Assembly (NCBI GenBank): GCA_029934775.1
Contig: JAOZLO010000017.1
Span: 1 to 16,967 of the forward strand
Source: Desulfocapsaceae bacterium
Lineage (GTDB): Bacteria > Desulfobacterota > Desulfobulbia > Desulfobulbales > Desulfocapsaceae
Direction: 5' to 3'
DNA: 16,967 nucleotides
Positions 1 through 7,249 of the stretch are shown here, in pieces. The notes under the pieces were generated by a model, which was not told the DNA's origin, ran no database searches, and was given only the letters and a program-made list of their open reading frames with translations. The number at the start of each line of letters is the position of its first letter. The first letter of the stretch is position 1. The translations under genes and the position numbers were made by a program.

Positions 1-1571
1 CCATTATGCAGTCGAGTTCTCTAGTCTCTGTCATTTCAATTTCCTTTATCAGTGCCGGTCTGATTAGCCTCAGTGCTGGTATCGGTATTATTTTCGGTGC
101 AAATCTCGGCACAACAACGGGTGCCTGGCTTATTGCGGCATTTGGACTGAAAGTGAAGATTTCCGCTTATGCGATGCCGATGCTGGTTATCGGATTAATT
201 TTAACTTTTCAAAAATCAAAACAACTGCGCGGCTTTGGATACATCCTCACGGGACTGGGTTTTCTGTTCCTGGGTATTCATTATATGAAAGAGGGCTTTG
301 AAGCATTTAAAGACCAAATTGACCTCGCCCAATTTGCTATTCCGGGCATGAAAGGGCTTTTAATTTATACTTTAATTGGAATGGCTGCGACTGTGGTGAT
401 GCAATCCAGTCATGCAACGATGGTGTTGATTATTACTGCTTTATCATTGGGCCATGTGACCTACGAAAATGCGATCGCCCTGGCGATTGGGGCAAATATA
501 GGCACAACCATCACTGCAATTATCGGCTCTTTAAGCTCAAATTATCAGGGGAAGCAGTTGGCTGGAGCGCATCTGATCTTTAACTTCGTAACAGCCGCAA
601 TTGCTATTGGCGGTATTGGTGTGATTATATCTGTCGTTGATAAAATAAGCGTTTTAGTAGGCATTGGTGTTGAAGATTACACTTTGAAACTAGCTGTATT
701 TCATACCATTTTTAACTTAATTGGTGTGATAGTGATGGCTCCGTTTGTTGGCCTTCTGGTCAATTTTCTTCAGAAGGTGATTAAACCGAGAAGACACTCA
801 GAGACTGAGCCTTATTTTCTGAATGACGCCGTATTGGACTTTCCAGATACCTTAATGGAGGCTGTCCGCAACGAAATTATTCACCTTTATAACAACACCT
901 CCCTTTTGTTTATCAACGGCTTGCATATGGAAGAATCTTTTCTCGAAAAAGGTCACAGTTTAAAATGGGAAATTCGTCACGATCAACAAACCGTCGAATT
1001 TGATGAGCGTTATCTAACAAAAGTCAAACCTCTGTTCGCCGCTATTATTGAGTTCATCGGAAAGGGGCAGGGGGAGGTCCCGGCAGAAAGACAGTCACAA
1101 CTTTTTGAACTTCGTCTTGCCTGTTTAAAATTATCGGAAAGCATTAAATCAGTTGATGGTTTAAGAGATAATATGACTAAATATTTCACATCAGAGAATG
1201 AGGTCATTCGTCATGAATACAATCTAATGCGTATTCATATAGCATCAGTACTCAAACAATTGAATCAATTGAATGAAAAGAAGAATAAAGATAGCGAGAT
1301 TTTAATACAACTCGATAAGTTGGGCAAAAAAATAAAAAGATACAGGAAAAAGACAAACGACCGGCTGGATCAACTGATTAGAAATGGTGAGATAGATTCA
1401 TTTACTGCAACCTCTATTCTTAATGACCGCAATTTTACCAGGGATGCGGTGAAAAGTTTGCTGGATGCCGGAAAAATTCTGTATTCAACTAAAGATATCG
1501 AACATGAATCGTTAGAAGAAATGATATCTCTGAAAGACAAAAAACTTGAAACTGAGGGCATCTCAGTGTGA
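1..1571 (+). CDS. Na+/phosphate cotransporter family protein with PhoU-like C-terminal domain (5'-truncated by window edge)
   Basis: Sodium-coupled phosphate transporter of the inner membrane (Na/Pi cotransporter family, NptA/YjbB type). Counting from the first visible Met (position 6), two inverted-repeat halves each carry the family signature: QSSS at residues 2-5 followed by GANLGTT at 31-37, and QSSH at 133-136 followed by GANIGTT at 162-168. A hydrophobic membrane region runs to about residue 255. The rest, roughly 285-500, is charged and helical and fits the PhoU-like regulatory domain of this family. The Met at position 6 is unlikely to be the true start: the frame is open upstream, and the family normally has an N-terminal helix region of several dozen residues before the first QSSS. 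The gene therefore begins outside the window. It ends with TGA and shares a terminator with the convergent kinase gene. Family assignment is secure; the ion and substrate are inferred from the family. Confidence 0.9.
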   Translation, partial: IMQSSSLVSVISISFISAGLISLSAGIGIIFGANLGTTTGAWLIAAFGLKVKISAYAMPMLVIGLILTFQKSKQLRGFGYILTGLGFLFLGIHYMKEGFEAFKDQIDLAQFAIPGMKGLLIYTLIGMAATVVMQSSHATMVLIITALSLGHVTYENAIALAIGANIGTTITAIIGSLSSNYQGKQLAGAHLIFNFVTAAIAIGGIGVIISVVDKISVLVGIGVEDYTLKLAVFHTIFNLIGVIVMAPFVGLLVNFLQKVIKPRRHSETEPYFLNDAVLDFPDTLMEAVRNEIIHLYNNTSLLFINGLHMEESFLEKGHSLKWEIRHDQQTVEFDERYLTKVKPLFAAIIEFIGKGQGEVPAERQSQLFELRLACLKLSESIKSVDGLRDNMTKYFTSENEVIRHEYNLMRIHIASVLKQLNQLNEKKNKDSEILIQLDKLGKKIKRYRKKTNDRLDQLIRNGEIDSFTATSILNDRNFTRDAVKSLLDAGKILYSTKDIEHESLEEMISLKDKKLETEGISV

Positions 1572-1579
1572 TAAAAAGG

Positions 1580-1626
1580 GATAAAAAATAACAAATGTCT
1601 CTCAGGGATATGTGTTATTTTTTATC
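1580..1626. terminator. Bidirectional rho-independent terminator between convergent genes
   Basis: A perfect 14-bp inverted repeat (arms 1580-1593 and 1613-1626, loop about 19 nt) has an A-run in the left arm and a T-run in the right arm, so it can act as a U-tract hairpin on either strand. It lies 8 bp past the phosphate transporter stop and overlaps the TAA of the convergent sensor kinase (1615-1617). Confidence 0.7.
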
Positions 1627-4026
1627 ATCCAGTACCTTTCGTATGAGGTGTGCAATATCCTTTTTTGAAAGTGGTTTCATTGCAAACTCTCTTATGCCCA
1701 TTGACTTTGCTTTTTCCTCAGAAATAATTGTGGAATAACCGGTACAGAGGATAATGGGGATATCAGGACGAATCTGCAGCATTCTTCTGGCTATGTCGGT
1801 GCCGGTCATACCCGGCATAGTCTGATCTGTAATAACAATATCATATTGATCAGGCTGCTTCTGGAAGGTCTCCAGCGCCTCCAGGCTACTGCTTCTCACT
1901 GTGACATGATAGCCAAGCCTTTCGAGTGTATGTTTTCCCATATCTGCAAGTATCTTCTCGTCATCAATAAAAAGAATATTTTCTTTACCAACCGGGATAT
2001 GTCTAATGGCTTCATTATCTAACAGCACTTCTTTCTTTGTGACAGGTATAAAGATATGAAAAGCGGTGCCTTCGCCAAGTTTACTATAGACAGTTATGAA
2101 CCCGCCATAGCTTTTGACAATGCCGTGGACGATAGAAAGTCCAAGACCGGTACCCTTGCCGATTTCTTTGGTTGTAAAATAGGGGTCGAAGAGTTTATTC
2201 CTGGCTTCCTGCGTCATACCTGAACCTGAATCACACACTGACAGTTGAATAAAAGTACCCGCTTCAATATGTCGCTCATGTGTGAGGTCGTCATCACTGA
2301 GATATGTTTCTTTTAACGAAATATCAAGTTTACCACCTGTTTCTTCCATCGCATGAAAGGCATTAGTACAAAGGTTCATCAGTATTTGATGGATCTGGGT
2401 AGGGTCGGCAAAAACAAAACCAGTTCCTGTATCTATATTCTGGTTGATTTCGATTGTAGTGGGTAGTGTCGGACGCAGCATCGTAACAGCTTTCTTTACG
2501 ATATTTGCAGGCTGTAAGAGGATCTGTTCCGTTTCACCCTGTCGACTGAAGGCAAGGATTTGTTTTACAAGATCGGTGGCCCTGTTGCCTGCCTCCAAAA
2601 CTTTATCTAAATCGTTGGCGAGTGTTGAATCTTTTGGAGAGGCATCTTTTGCGAGCTCAGTGTACCCGATAATTGCACCCAGAATATTGTTGAAGTCGTG
2701 GGCAATACCTCCGGCCAGGGTACCTATTGCTTCCATTTTCTGAGCCTGCTGCAGACGGCTTTCCAGATTTTTACGATCAGTGATATCTCTAAATGCTGCT
2801 ACTCTGAAATTTTTGCCGTTTTCATCTATATCTCTGGCTTCAATTTCTAGGGGGAATACAGTTCCATCTTTTCTCTTTGCCATCACCTCATATGGTTTCG
2901 CAAAATTTTTAATAATGTTTTCTTGAATAATTGCAAAATATTCCTTCAGAACACATAACTGAATAAAGTTTTGGCCAGTTAACTCTTCCCTGGTATAACC
3001 AAACATTTTTGTAGCGGCATCATTGGAATCAATGAGCACACCATCATCATGAATAACTATTCCTTCAAAAGTGATGTTTGATAGTGTTTTGAATCTTTCC
3101 TGGCTCTCTCTCAGCGTTTTTTCGGCATTTTTTCGACGTTTCAGTTCGATAGTTAAATCACTTGTTTTGGTATTGACCTGTCTCCTTAGAACAACGGTTC
3201 CTAAAAAAAGTAATCCAATGGATCCAAGAGATGTAAATAAAAGCCATTTACTCCATGCCGGGAACAACCATTTTGGAGAAATTGTGCCAAACCATGTATC
3301 TAAAGACTGGTAGTAGACAGAATTTTCATCCTCTTTTAAGAGTTTGATATGCTTGTCCAGGGATGAGATAAGTTCTCTGTTTTTTCCTTCGGGAACAGCA
3401 AAATGAATCTTGATAGGGTTAAAAATAACACCACTTTTGTCAACATGGTATTCAGTTCCATATTTCATCCCGAAAAGACGGTTAACAACACCTGCATCGG
3501 CCTGGTTGTTGGAAACCAGATCCAGGACGGCATGGTAGTTTTCGGCTTCAATGAGTTCACATTCGATCCCGAAACTAGTTGCTATTTCTTTAAATATTTT
3601 ATAGTGAATATCATTTTTTAAAACAGCTATTTTTTTCCCTGATACGTCTGTAATTTCTTTGATATTTGAATCAGAAGATGTATACAGCTGCCCCCAGTTT
3701 GTCAGTAAGTTCTCTTTATTAAAGTCATACAACTCATCTCTTGTCTTGGAAAAAGCGATGACAGCCAGAATGTCGATTTGGTTATTTTTAAGTTTGTCCA
3801 GGCACTGCTGCCACGTTCCTGGTACATATTTAATTTCCCAACCTTCTTTGGAGGCAACATATTCTATGATGTCGGCAAAGAAACCTTTACCTTTGCCATC
3901 AGCATCGGCTGACATCATCGGTGCATTATCGTAAATCCCGACTTTAATGGCCGACCTGGCATGAAGAAGTTGCGGTAAATTGTATTGAACAATGAAAAGT
4001 AGAAGAAAAATTGAAATTTTTTTCAT
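1615..4026 (-). CDS. Hybrid sensor histidine kinase: periplasmic SBP_bac_3 sensor, PAS, HisKA, HATPase, receiver
   Basis: Membrane-bound hybrid kinase of 803 residues. Domain order: signal peptide (about 1-23), periplasmic amino-acid-binding-protein-like sensor (about 27-247), one transmembrane helix (about 259-280), short coiled-coil linker, PAS (about 305-417), HisKA with phospho-acceptor His443 in GGIAHDFNNILG, HATPase with N-box NLCTNAFHAM (551-560), G1 DSGSGM (599-604) and G2 GKGTGLGLS (623-631), and a C-terminal receiver with acidic pair D688/D689, acceptor D734 and K784. All catalytic residues are present. The arrangement resembles BvgS-like kinases that bind a small solute in the periplasm. 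There is no Hpt domain and no adjacent DNA-binding partner; the divergent neighbour has a defective receiver, so the output partner is probably elsewhere. No good Shine-Dalgarno is visible within 12 nt of the start, but the signal peptide fits this Met. Confidence 0.92.
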   Translation of the reverse strand: MKKISIFLLLFIVQYNLPQLLHARSAIKVGIYDNAPMMSADADGKGKGFFADIIEYVASKEGWEIKYVPGTWQQCLDKLKNNQIDILAVIAFSKTRDELYDFNKENLLTNWGQLYTSSDSNIKEITDVSGKKIAVLKNDIHYKIFKEIATSFGIECELIEAENYHAVLDLVSNNQADAGVVNRLFGMKYGTEYHVDKSGVIFNPIKIHFAVPEGKNRELISSLDKHIKLLKEDENSVYYQSLDTWFGTISPKWLFPAWSKWLLFTSLGSIGLLFLGTVVLRRQVNTKTSDLTIELKRRKNAEKTLRESQERFKTLSNITFEGIVIHDDGVLIDSNDAATKMFGYTREELTGQNFIQLCVLKEYFAIIQENIIKNFAKPYEVMAKRKDGTVFPLEIEARDIDENGKNFRVAAFRDITDRKNLESRLQQAQKMEAIGTLAGGIAHDFNNILGAIIGYTELAKDASPKDSTLANDLDKVLEAGNRATDLVKQILAFSRQGETEQILLQPANIVKKAVTMLRPTLPTTIEINQNIDTGTGFVFADPTQIHQILMNLCTNAFHAMEETGGKLDISLKETYLSDDDLTHERHIEAGTFIQLSVCDSGSGMTQEARNKLFDPYFTTKEIGKGTGLGLSIVHGIVKSYGGFITVYSKLGEGTAFHIFIPVTKKEVLLDNEAIRHIPVGKENILFIDDEKILADMGKHTLERLGYHVTVRSSSLEALETFQKQPDQYDIVITDQTMPGMTGTDIARRMLQIRPDIPIILCTGYSTIISEEKAKSMGIREFAMKPLSKKDIAHLIRKVLDDKK

Positions 4027-4106
4027 AAGCTGTTTATTTTGCTCCAGACTACATTGATTTTCAGTGCTTTATTATTGTATCTAATCACAATCCCAATGTT
4101 TTTCAT

Positions 4107-4124
4107 ATAGGTATAAATACCTAT
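4107..4124. promoter_or_regulatory. 18-bp perfect palindrome in the divergent intergenic region (candidate operator)
   Basis: ATAGGTAT and ATACCTAT are perfect 8-bp inverted arms around a central AA, about 80 bp upstream of the sensor kinase start and 220 bp upstream of the PilZ gene. A T-run follows on the + strand, so a weak AU-rich hairpin terminator is the alternative reading, but no + strand gene precedes it. The rest of 4027-4346 is very AT-rich and holds no gene I can support. Confidence 0.35.
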
Positions 4125-4297
4125 TTTTTGATTTTTTTTAAAAAAAAAGTGTTTATAGAAGGAACTGGAAAAGGAAGTTTTCCGTTTCTGTCCTTTGATG
4201 ATCAGAAAAGGAAGTGAAGTAATCAGTCTCAAAAACTGGTTGTATTTTGCAGACTATTCACTATATATTGCATATCGTAGACTGATATCCACATCAC

Positions 4298-4328
4298 TTG
4301 GAGAATAGGGTAATGCCTTTGATATACT
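4298..4328 (+). promoter_or_regulatory. Possible sigma-70 promoter for the PilZ gene
   Basis: TATACT (4323-4328) is a good -10 box. The only -35 candidate, TTGGAG (4298-4303), is 19 bp upstream, slightly longer than ideal. Transcription would start near 4335, leaving a very short leader before the ATG at 4347. This rests on pattern matching only. Confidence 0.3.
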
Positions 4329-4346
4329 ATTGGACTTGCAGAGAAA

Positions 4347-5381
4347 ATGACAAATAATGTACTTGTAGTAGATAGCGACCAGGTAATGCTTCAAACCTTC
4401 ACTGGTCTGCTTAAAAGCCAGGGAGAATTTCTTAATGTATTTTCAGCCATAAATACCAGACGTGCTATTGAATTACTTGAAAAAACACACATTGACATGG
4501 TGATTAGTGCTATCCGCCTACCTAAAGTAGATGGATTCAGACTTGTTGCCAGACTGAGCAGGGATTATCCGTCTATAAAGGTCATCATCATGACTAAAAA
4601 TGCCCATCCTCTGCTGCGTGCAAGTATTAAACGCTTTCCTTCTGCAGTACATCTTGATCAGACACACGATATCAGCATGCTTACCAAAAGGGTATTTACT
4701 GAGTTGCAGATAGATTACGGAGGGCATGTACGGGGCATTAATCTCTCATCATTCCTCCAGATGATGGAGTTAGAAAGCTGCACATGTATCTTGAGAGTCA
4801 CCTCAAAAGAGCAGACCGGTTCTCTCTGGTTAAAGAATGGCGAGTTAATCGCTGCAAAATGGAGGGAATCAGAAGGTAAAGAGGCAGCTCTTGATATCCT
4901 GGCATGGAAAAATGTTTTCATTGATATTGATTACACTCTCTATGAGATAGAACAGCAGATATCAGAACCACTTATGATACTCATCCTGGAGAGTAGCCAG
5001 CGCCATGATGAGAAACGAAGCAGCACAAGAAACAGCCGGGCTCACGAACGCTACGATCTGCTGGTAGCCCTTGACTACAACATTAAAAAGATGACCCGGC
5101 AATGCTTTCTGCGCGACATCAGTCTGGACGGTGCTTATATTGAGACCGACCAGGAAATGGAACTGGGACAGACGACCACCCTGGTCCTGACTTCTCCCGG
5201 GTTAAAGAGCAGTTGCTCAATTGAAGCCAGTGTTGTTCGCAAGGATGGAAAGGGAGCTGGTCTCCGTTTTCAGATCAGTAGCACCGAACAGCGGCAAGTC
5301 ATCAAGGCTATGATTAACAGCAGTATTAAATCGCGTAACCGGCAGGAACTGGCAGAGCTTTCACCAACCGCGGTTGTGTAA
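4347..5381 (+). CDS. Pseudo-receiver / DUF4388 / PilZ domain protein
   Basis: A 344-residue soluble protein with three parts. Residues 4-120 fold like a response-regulator receiver (acidic D9 and D11, conserved VISxIRLPKVDG), but the phospho-acceptor position is Ala55 (codon GCT at 4509-4511, one base from GAT). The conserved Lys near residue 104 is also missing, so normal phosphorylation is not expected. Residues about 127-215 match DUF4388 (PATAN), including GSLWLKNGELIAA. Residues about 230-320 are a PilZ domain with both cyclic-di-GMP-binding motifs intact: RAHER (231-235) and DISLDG (257-262). It probably acts as a c-di-GMP effector or adaptor, possibly for motility or surface behaviour; the target is unknown. 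It is divergent from the hybrid kinase. Start chosen because the receiver begins at once (NNVLVVDS); the ribosome site is weak. Confidence 0.88.
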   Translation: MTNNVLVVDSDQVMLQTFTGLLKSQGEFLNVFSAINTRRAIELLEKTHIDMVISAIRLPKVDGFRLVARLSRDYPSIKVIIMTKNAHPLLRASIKRFPSAVHLDQTHDISMLTKRVFTELQIDYGGHVRGINLSSFLQMMELESCTCILRVTSKEQTGSLWLKNGELIAAKWRESEGKEAALDILAWKNVFIDIDYTLYEIEQQISEPLMILILESSQRHDEKRSSTRNSRAHERYDLLVALDYNIKKMTRQCFLRDISLDGAYIETDQEMELGQTTTLVLTSPGLKSSCSIEASVVRKDGKGAGLRFQISSTEQRQVIKAMINSSIKSRNRQELAELSPTAVV

Positions 5382-5390
5382 TGTATAAAA

Positions 5391-5507
5391 GTTAACACCC
5401 CACAAGGGGGTATAAGTGTCATGGTGGTATATAAAACCTCAGCATTTCAAACATATTACTCGATCACTTGTTTTTTCTTACAAGGTTTATGGAGTAAGAC
5501 ACTAACA
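5391..5507 (+). repeat. Dispersed structured element, copy A
   Basis: About 117 bp alignable over its whole length with 10467-10584, with one single-base length difference. Identical blocks are a 25-bp block (5393-5417), an 11-bp block (5420-5430), the CTTGT-T-run (5467-5476) and GGAGTAAG (5491-5498). Predicted pairing: hairpin ACCCC/GGGGT (5397-5401 with 5407-5411), long-range helix AGTGTC/GACACT (5415-5420 with 5498-5503), and inner hairpin CTTGT/ACAAG (5467-5471 with 5480-5484). The long-range helix differs from copy B at two base pairs, both compensated. It sits in the leader of the following + strand gene. The 7-bp direct repeat TATAAAA directly abuts the left end (5384-5390) and recurs just past the right end (5509-5515); this could be a target duplication, but it is AT-rich and copy B lacks it. 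No known RNA family recognised. Confidence 0.75.
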
Positions 5508-5535
5508 TTATAAAACTAATAAGGACTAATTTTTT

Positions 5536-6192
5536 ATGGCATATTTACGGTTTTTTTTCAAAGTGATTATTGTCTCGTCTCTCCTTCTTACCAGTTCTTC
5601 TGCAGCTGAAAATGAATTTGACAGTGAGCAGATACTCTCTGACCTTGAGTCCCAGCTCGAACTTTCCAAAGAAAAAATGTCCGACCTTAAACCTGCCATA
5701 AATACTAAAAGTGCAGAGCTGAAAAAGTCTATTCATGAATCGATTGATAAAGGATTTCTTCAGTTGGATGAAATGTCTGCTAAACTGGAAAGTGTCTCCA
5801 GGGATGCAGAAAAAAAAGCAGGAGAAATTCTCAATAGTGAGGAAATGATTAAATTTAAAAATTACCTCAGTAAAATCGATGAGAAAGCGATAAAAGAGAT
5901 GAAAGATAGAACTGTTGCAGATTTATCTGCTCTCCTCGAACTGACCGAAGCGCAAATGCTCAAACTTAAACCTGTTCTTGAAGACAGTTACAATCAGTTA
6001 GGTGGTATTTTTAACGACCTGGCTAAAGAAGGGAATAAGAGTTGGAATGGAATCAAGAAACAGTATGAGCAACTGAGCAGGGAATTACGTGAAAAATTAC
6101 AGAAAACCCTGGACAATAACCAGATGGAGAAATTTGAAAAATACAATAAGGAGAAGAAGGAGAAAATCAAAAGGGCTCTCCATTCTGTATAG
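5536..6192 (+). CDS. Exported helical protein with two tandem Spy/CpxP-like modules
   Basis: A 218-residue protein with a signal peptide (about 1-24, hydrophobic core then SSSAAENE) and an otherwise charged, Lys/Glu-rich helical sequence, so it is probably periplasmic. It contains an internal duplication with an exact 93-residue period. LELSKEKMSDLKP (41-53) corresponds to LELTEAQMLKLKP (134-146), and the module ends NSEEMIKF (100-107) and DNNQMEKF (193-200) match at the same offset. The LTxxQ-like motif and helical hairpin character resemble the Spy/CpxP/zinc-resistance-associated group, which bind misfolded envelope proteins or metals, but the similarity is judged by eye and the role is inferred. 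An AAGGA sequence lies 12 nt before the ATG. The 3' end is only 3 nt from the convergent TAXI gene. Element A occupies much of the leader, so expression may depend on it. Treat the function as unknown. Confidence 0.75.
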   Translation: MAYLRFFFKVIIVSSLLLTSSSAAENEFDSEQILSDLESQLELSKEKMSDLKPAINTKSAELKKSIHESIDKGFLQLDEMSAKLESVSRDAEKKAGEILNSEEMIKFKNYLSKIDEKAIKEMKDRTVADLSALLELTEAQMLKLKPVLEDSYNQLGGIFNDLAKEGNKSWNGIKKQYEQLSRELREKLQKTLDNNQMEKFEKYNKEKKEKIKRALHSV

Positions 6193-6195
6193 CGC

Positions 6196-7245
6196 TTATT
6201 TCGTGATCAGGTGGCTCTGAATCTCTATTCCCTGTTCCCGGTAGAACCTGGCAGCACCCGGATGAAGCGGTACCGGCAAGCCTTCAATGGCTCTTTCCAG
6301 ACTCATTGCCTTTGTTGCAACGTGGATATTGTTGAGAAATGAAAGATTCTCATAGATAGTCTTTACGATTTTATAGACCGCATCTTCGTCTACATCTGCA
6401 CGTACAGCTAGAAAGTTTGGTTGGGCGATTGTTTGGATTTCATGATCCTGGCCAGGGTATGTGTTGACTGGAATAGTGTAGGGACTCCAGAGCATGTACC
6501 CTCTATTTATTTTCCGCAGCTGATCATCTGTAAAATTGAGAACAGTTACGTCCTTGCCCAGAGCGGCAAAGGCCCGTGTTATTGCGCTGACAGGTGGCCC
6601 TGCAGGGATATTCATTCCCTCTATACTGCCGTTTTGGATAGCATCTACACTTGCCCCATAGCCCATATTGACGAGTTTAAAATCCTCCTGTGGCTTAAAT
6701 CCAAGTCGTCTGAGAATATGCTTGCCTGACCCTTCCGTACCGGAATTTCTTTTACCTATAGAGAATCTTTTCCCCTTTAATCCTTTGATGTCACTTACAG
6801 TACCTGACTGTATGTGGTCGGATTTTATAGCGAAATGTTCCACATTCTGCCATAGCATGGTTATGGAGCGGAGTGAGTCTTGAGGGCCGAGTTGTTTTAA
6901 TATACCACTGCCGTTCCAGGCCCATGCGCCATACAATCCTTGAAGGATAGCAAATTGAGCCTCATTTTCTCTTAAAAGTTTCAAGTTTTCACCTGAACCA
7001 GCTGAGCTGATGGCTGAGAGGGAGATTTTATATTTTGGCTCAAGTTTTATCTTGGTCAGTGTTGCCAAAGCTACACCTACCGGGTAATAAGTGCCTCCCG
7101 TGGTTGCTGTAGCAAAAATATAGTGCCTGTATTCCGTTGAAAAGGAGGGAGTTGAAAAACAGATAAAGAAGAGGATAGAGACAAAGGCAATAGCAGTCGG
7201 TTTGCTCTTTCTATTTATGTATTCAAAGATATGTTTTTTCAGCAT
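6196..7245 (-). CDS. TAXI family TRAP transporter solute-binding protein (second paralogue, linked to the two-component genes)
   Basis: A 349-residue periplasmic solute-binding protein of the TAXI family. It has a long, basic signal peptide (about 1-37) and then the hallmark ATATTGGTYYPVG segment, with conserved SAGSGENLKLLRENEAQFAILQ later. ATG at 7245 is preferred because AAGGGAG lies 8 nt upstream; a start at 7287 would overlap the regulator gene and add residues before the signal peptide. The gene begins 4 nt after the stop of the sigma-54 regulator, so the two are almost certainly co-transcribed. It is closely similar, nearly without gaps, to the TAXI protein at 12941-13963; well over half the residues match by eye. 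There is no permease beside this copy. It may share the upstream permease, or act as a ligand-presenting partner of the DctB-like kinase. The ligand is not predictable from sequence; TAXI proteins often bind dicarboxylates or glutamate. Confidence 0.92.
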   Translation of the reverse strand: MLKKHIFEYINRKSKPTAIAFVSILFFICFSTPSFSTEYRHYIFATATTGGTYYPVGVALATLTKIKLEPKYKISLSAISSAGSGENLKLLRENEAQFAILQGLYGAWAWNGSGILKQLGPQDSLRSITMLWQNVEHFAIKSDHIQSGTVSDIKGLKGKRFSIGKRNSGTEGSGKHILRRLGFKPQEDFKLVNMGYGASVDAIQNGSIEGMNIPAGPPVSAITRAFAALGKDVTVLNFTDDQLRKINRGYMLWSPYTIPVNTYPGQDHEIQTIAQPNFLAVRADVDEDAVYKIVKTIYENLSFLNNIHVATKAMSLERAIEGLPVPLHPGAARFYREQGIEIQSHLITK

Positions 7246-7249
7246 TGAT

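Noticed and set aside
4237..4250. TGG-TTGTATTT-TGC, a sigma-54-like sequence upstream of the PilZ gene
   Set aside because: GG and GC are 9 nt apart instead of 10 and the -24 box is poor; a sigma-70 style -10 lies closer to the gene.
5391..5507. Repeat copy A as an integron attC site
   Set aside because: It begins with a GTTAAC-like sequence but has no complementary GTTRRRY core at the other end, no integrase nearby, and the second copy begins differently.
5391..5507. Repeat copy A as a known riboswitch (c-di-GMP, TPP, SAM, cobalamin, fluoride)
   Set aside because: None of the conserved core sequences of these classes is visible, and copy B is not upstream of a gene on the same strand.
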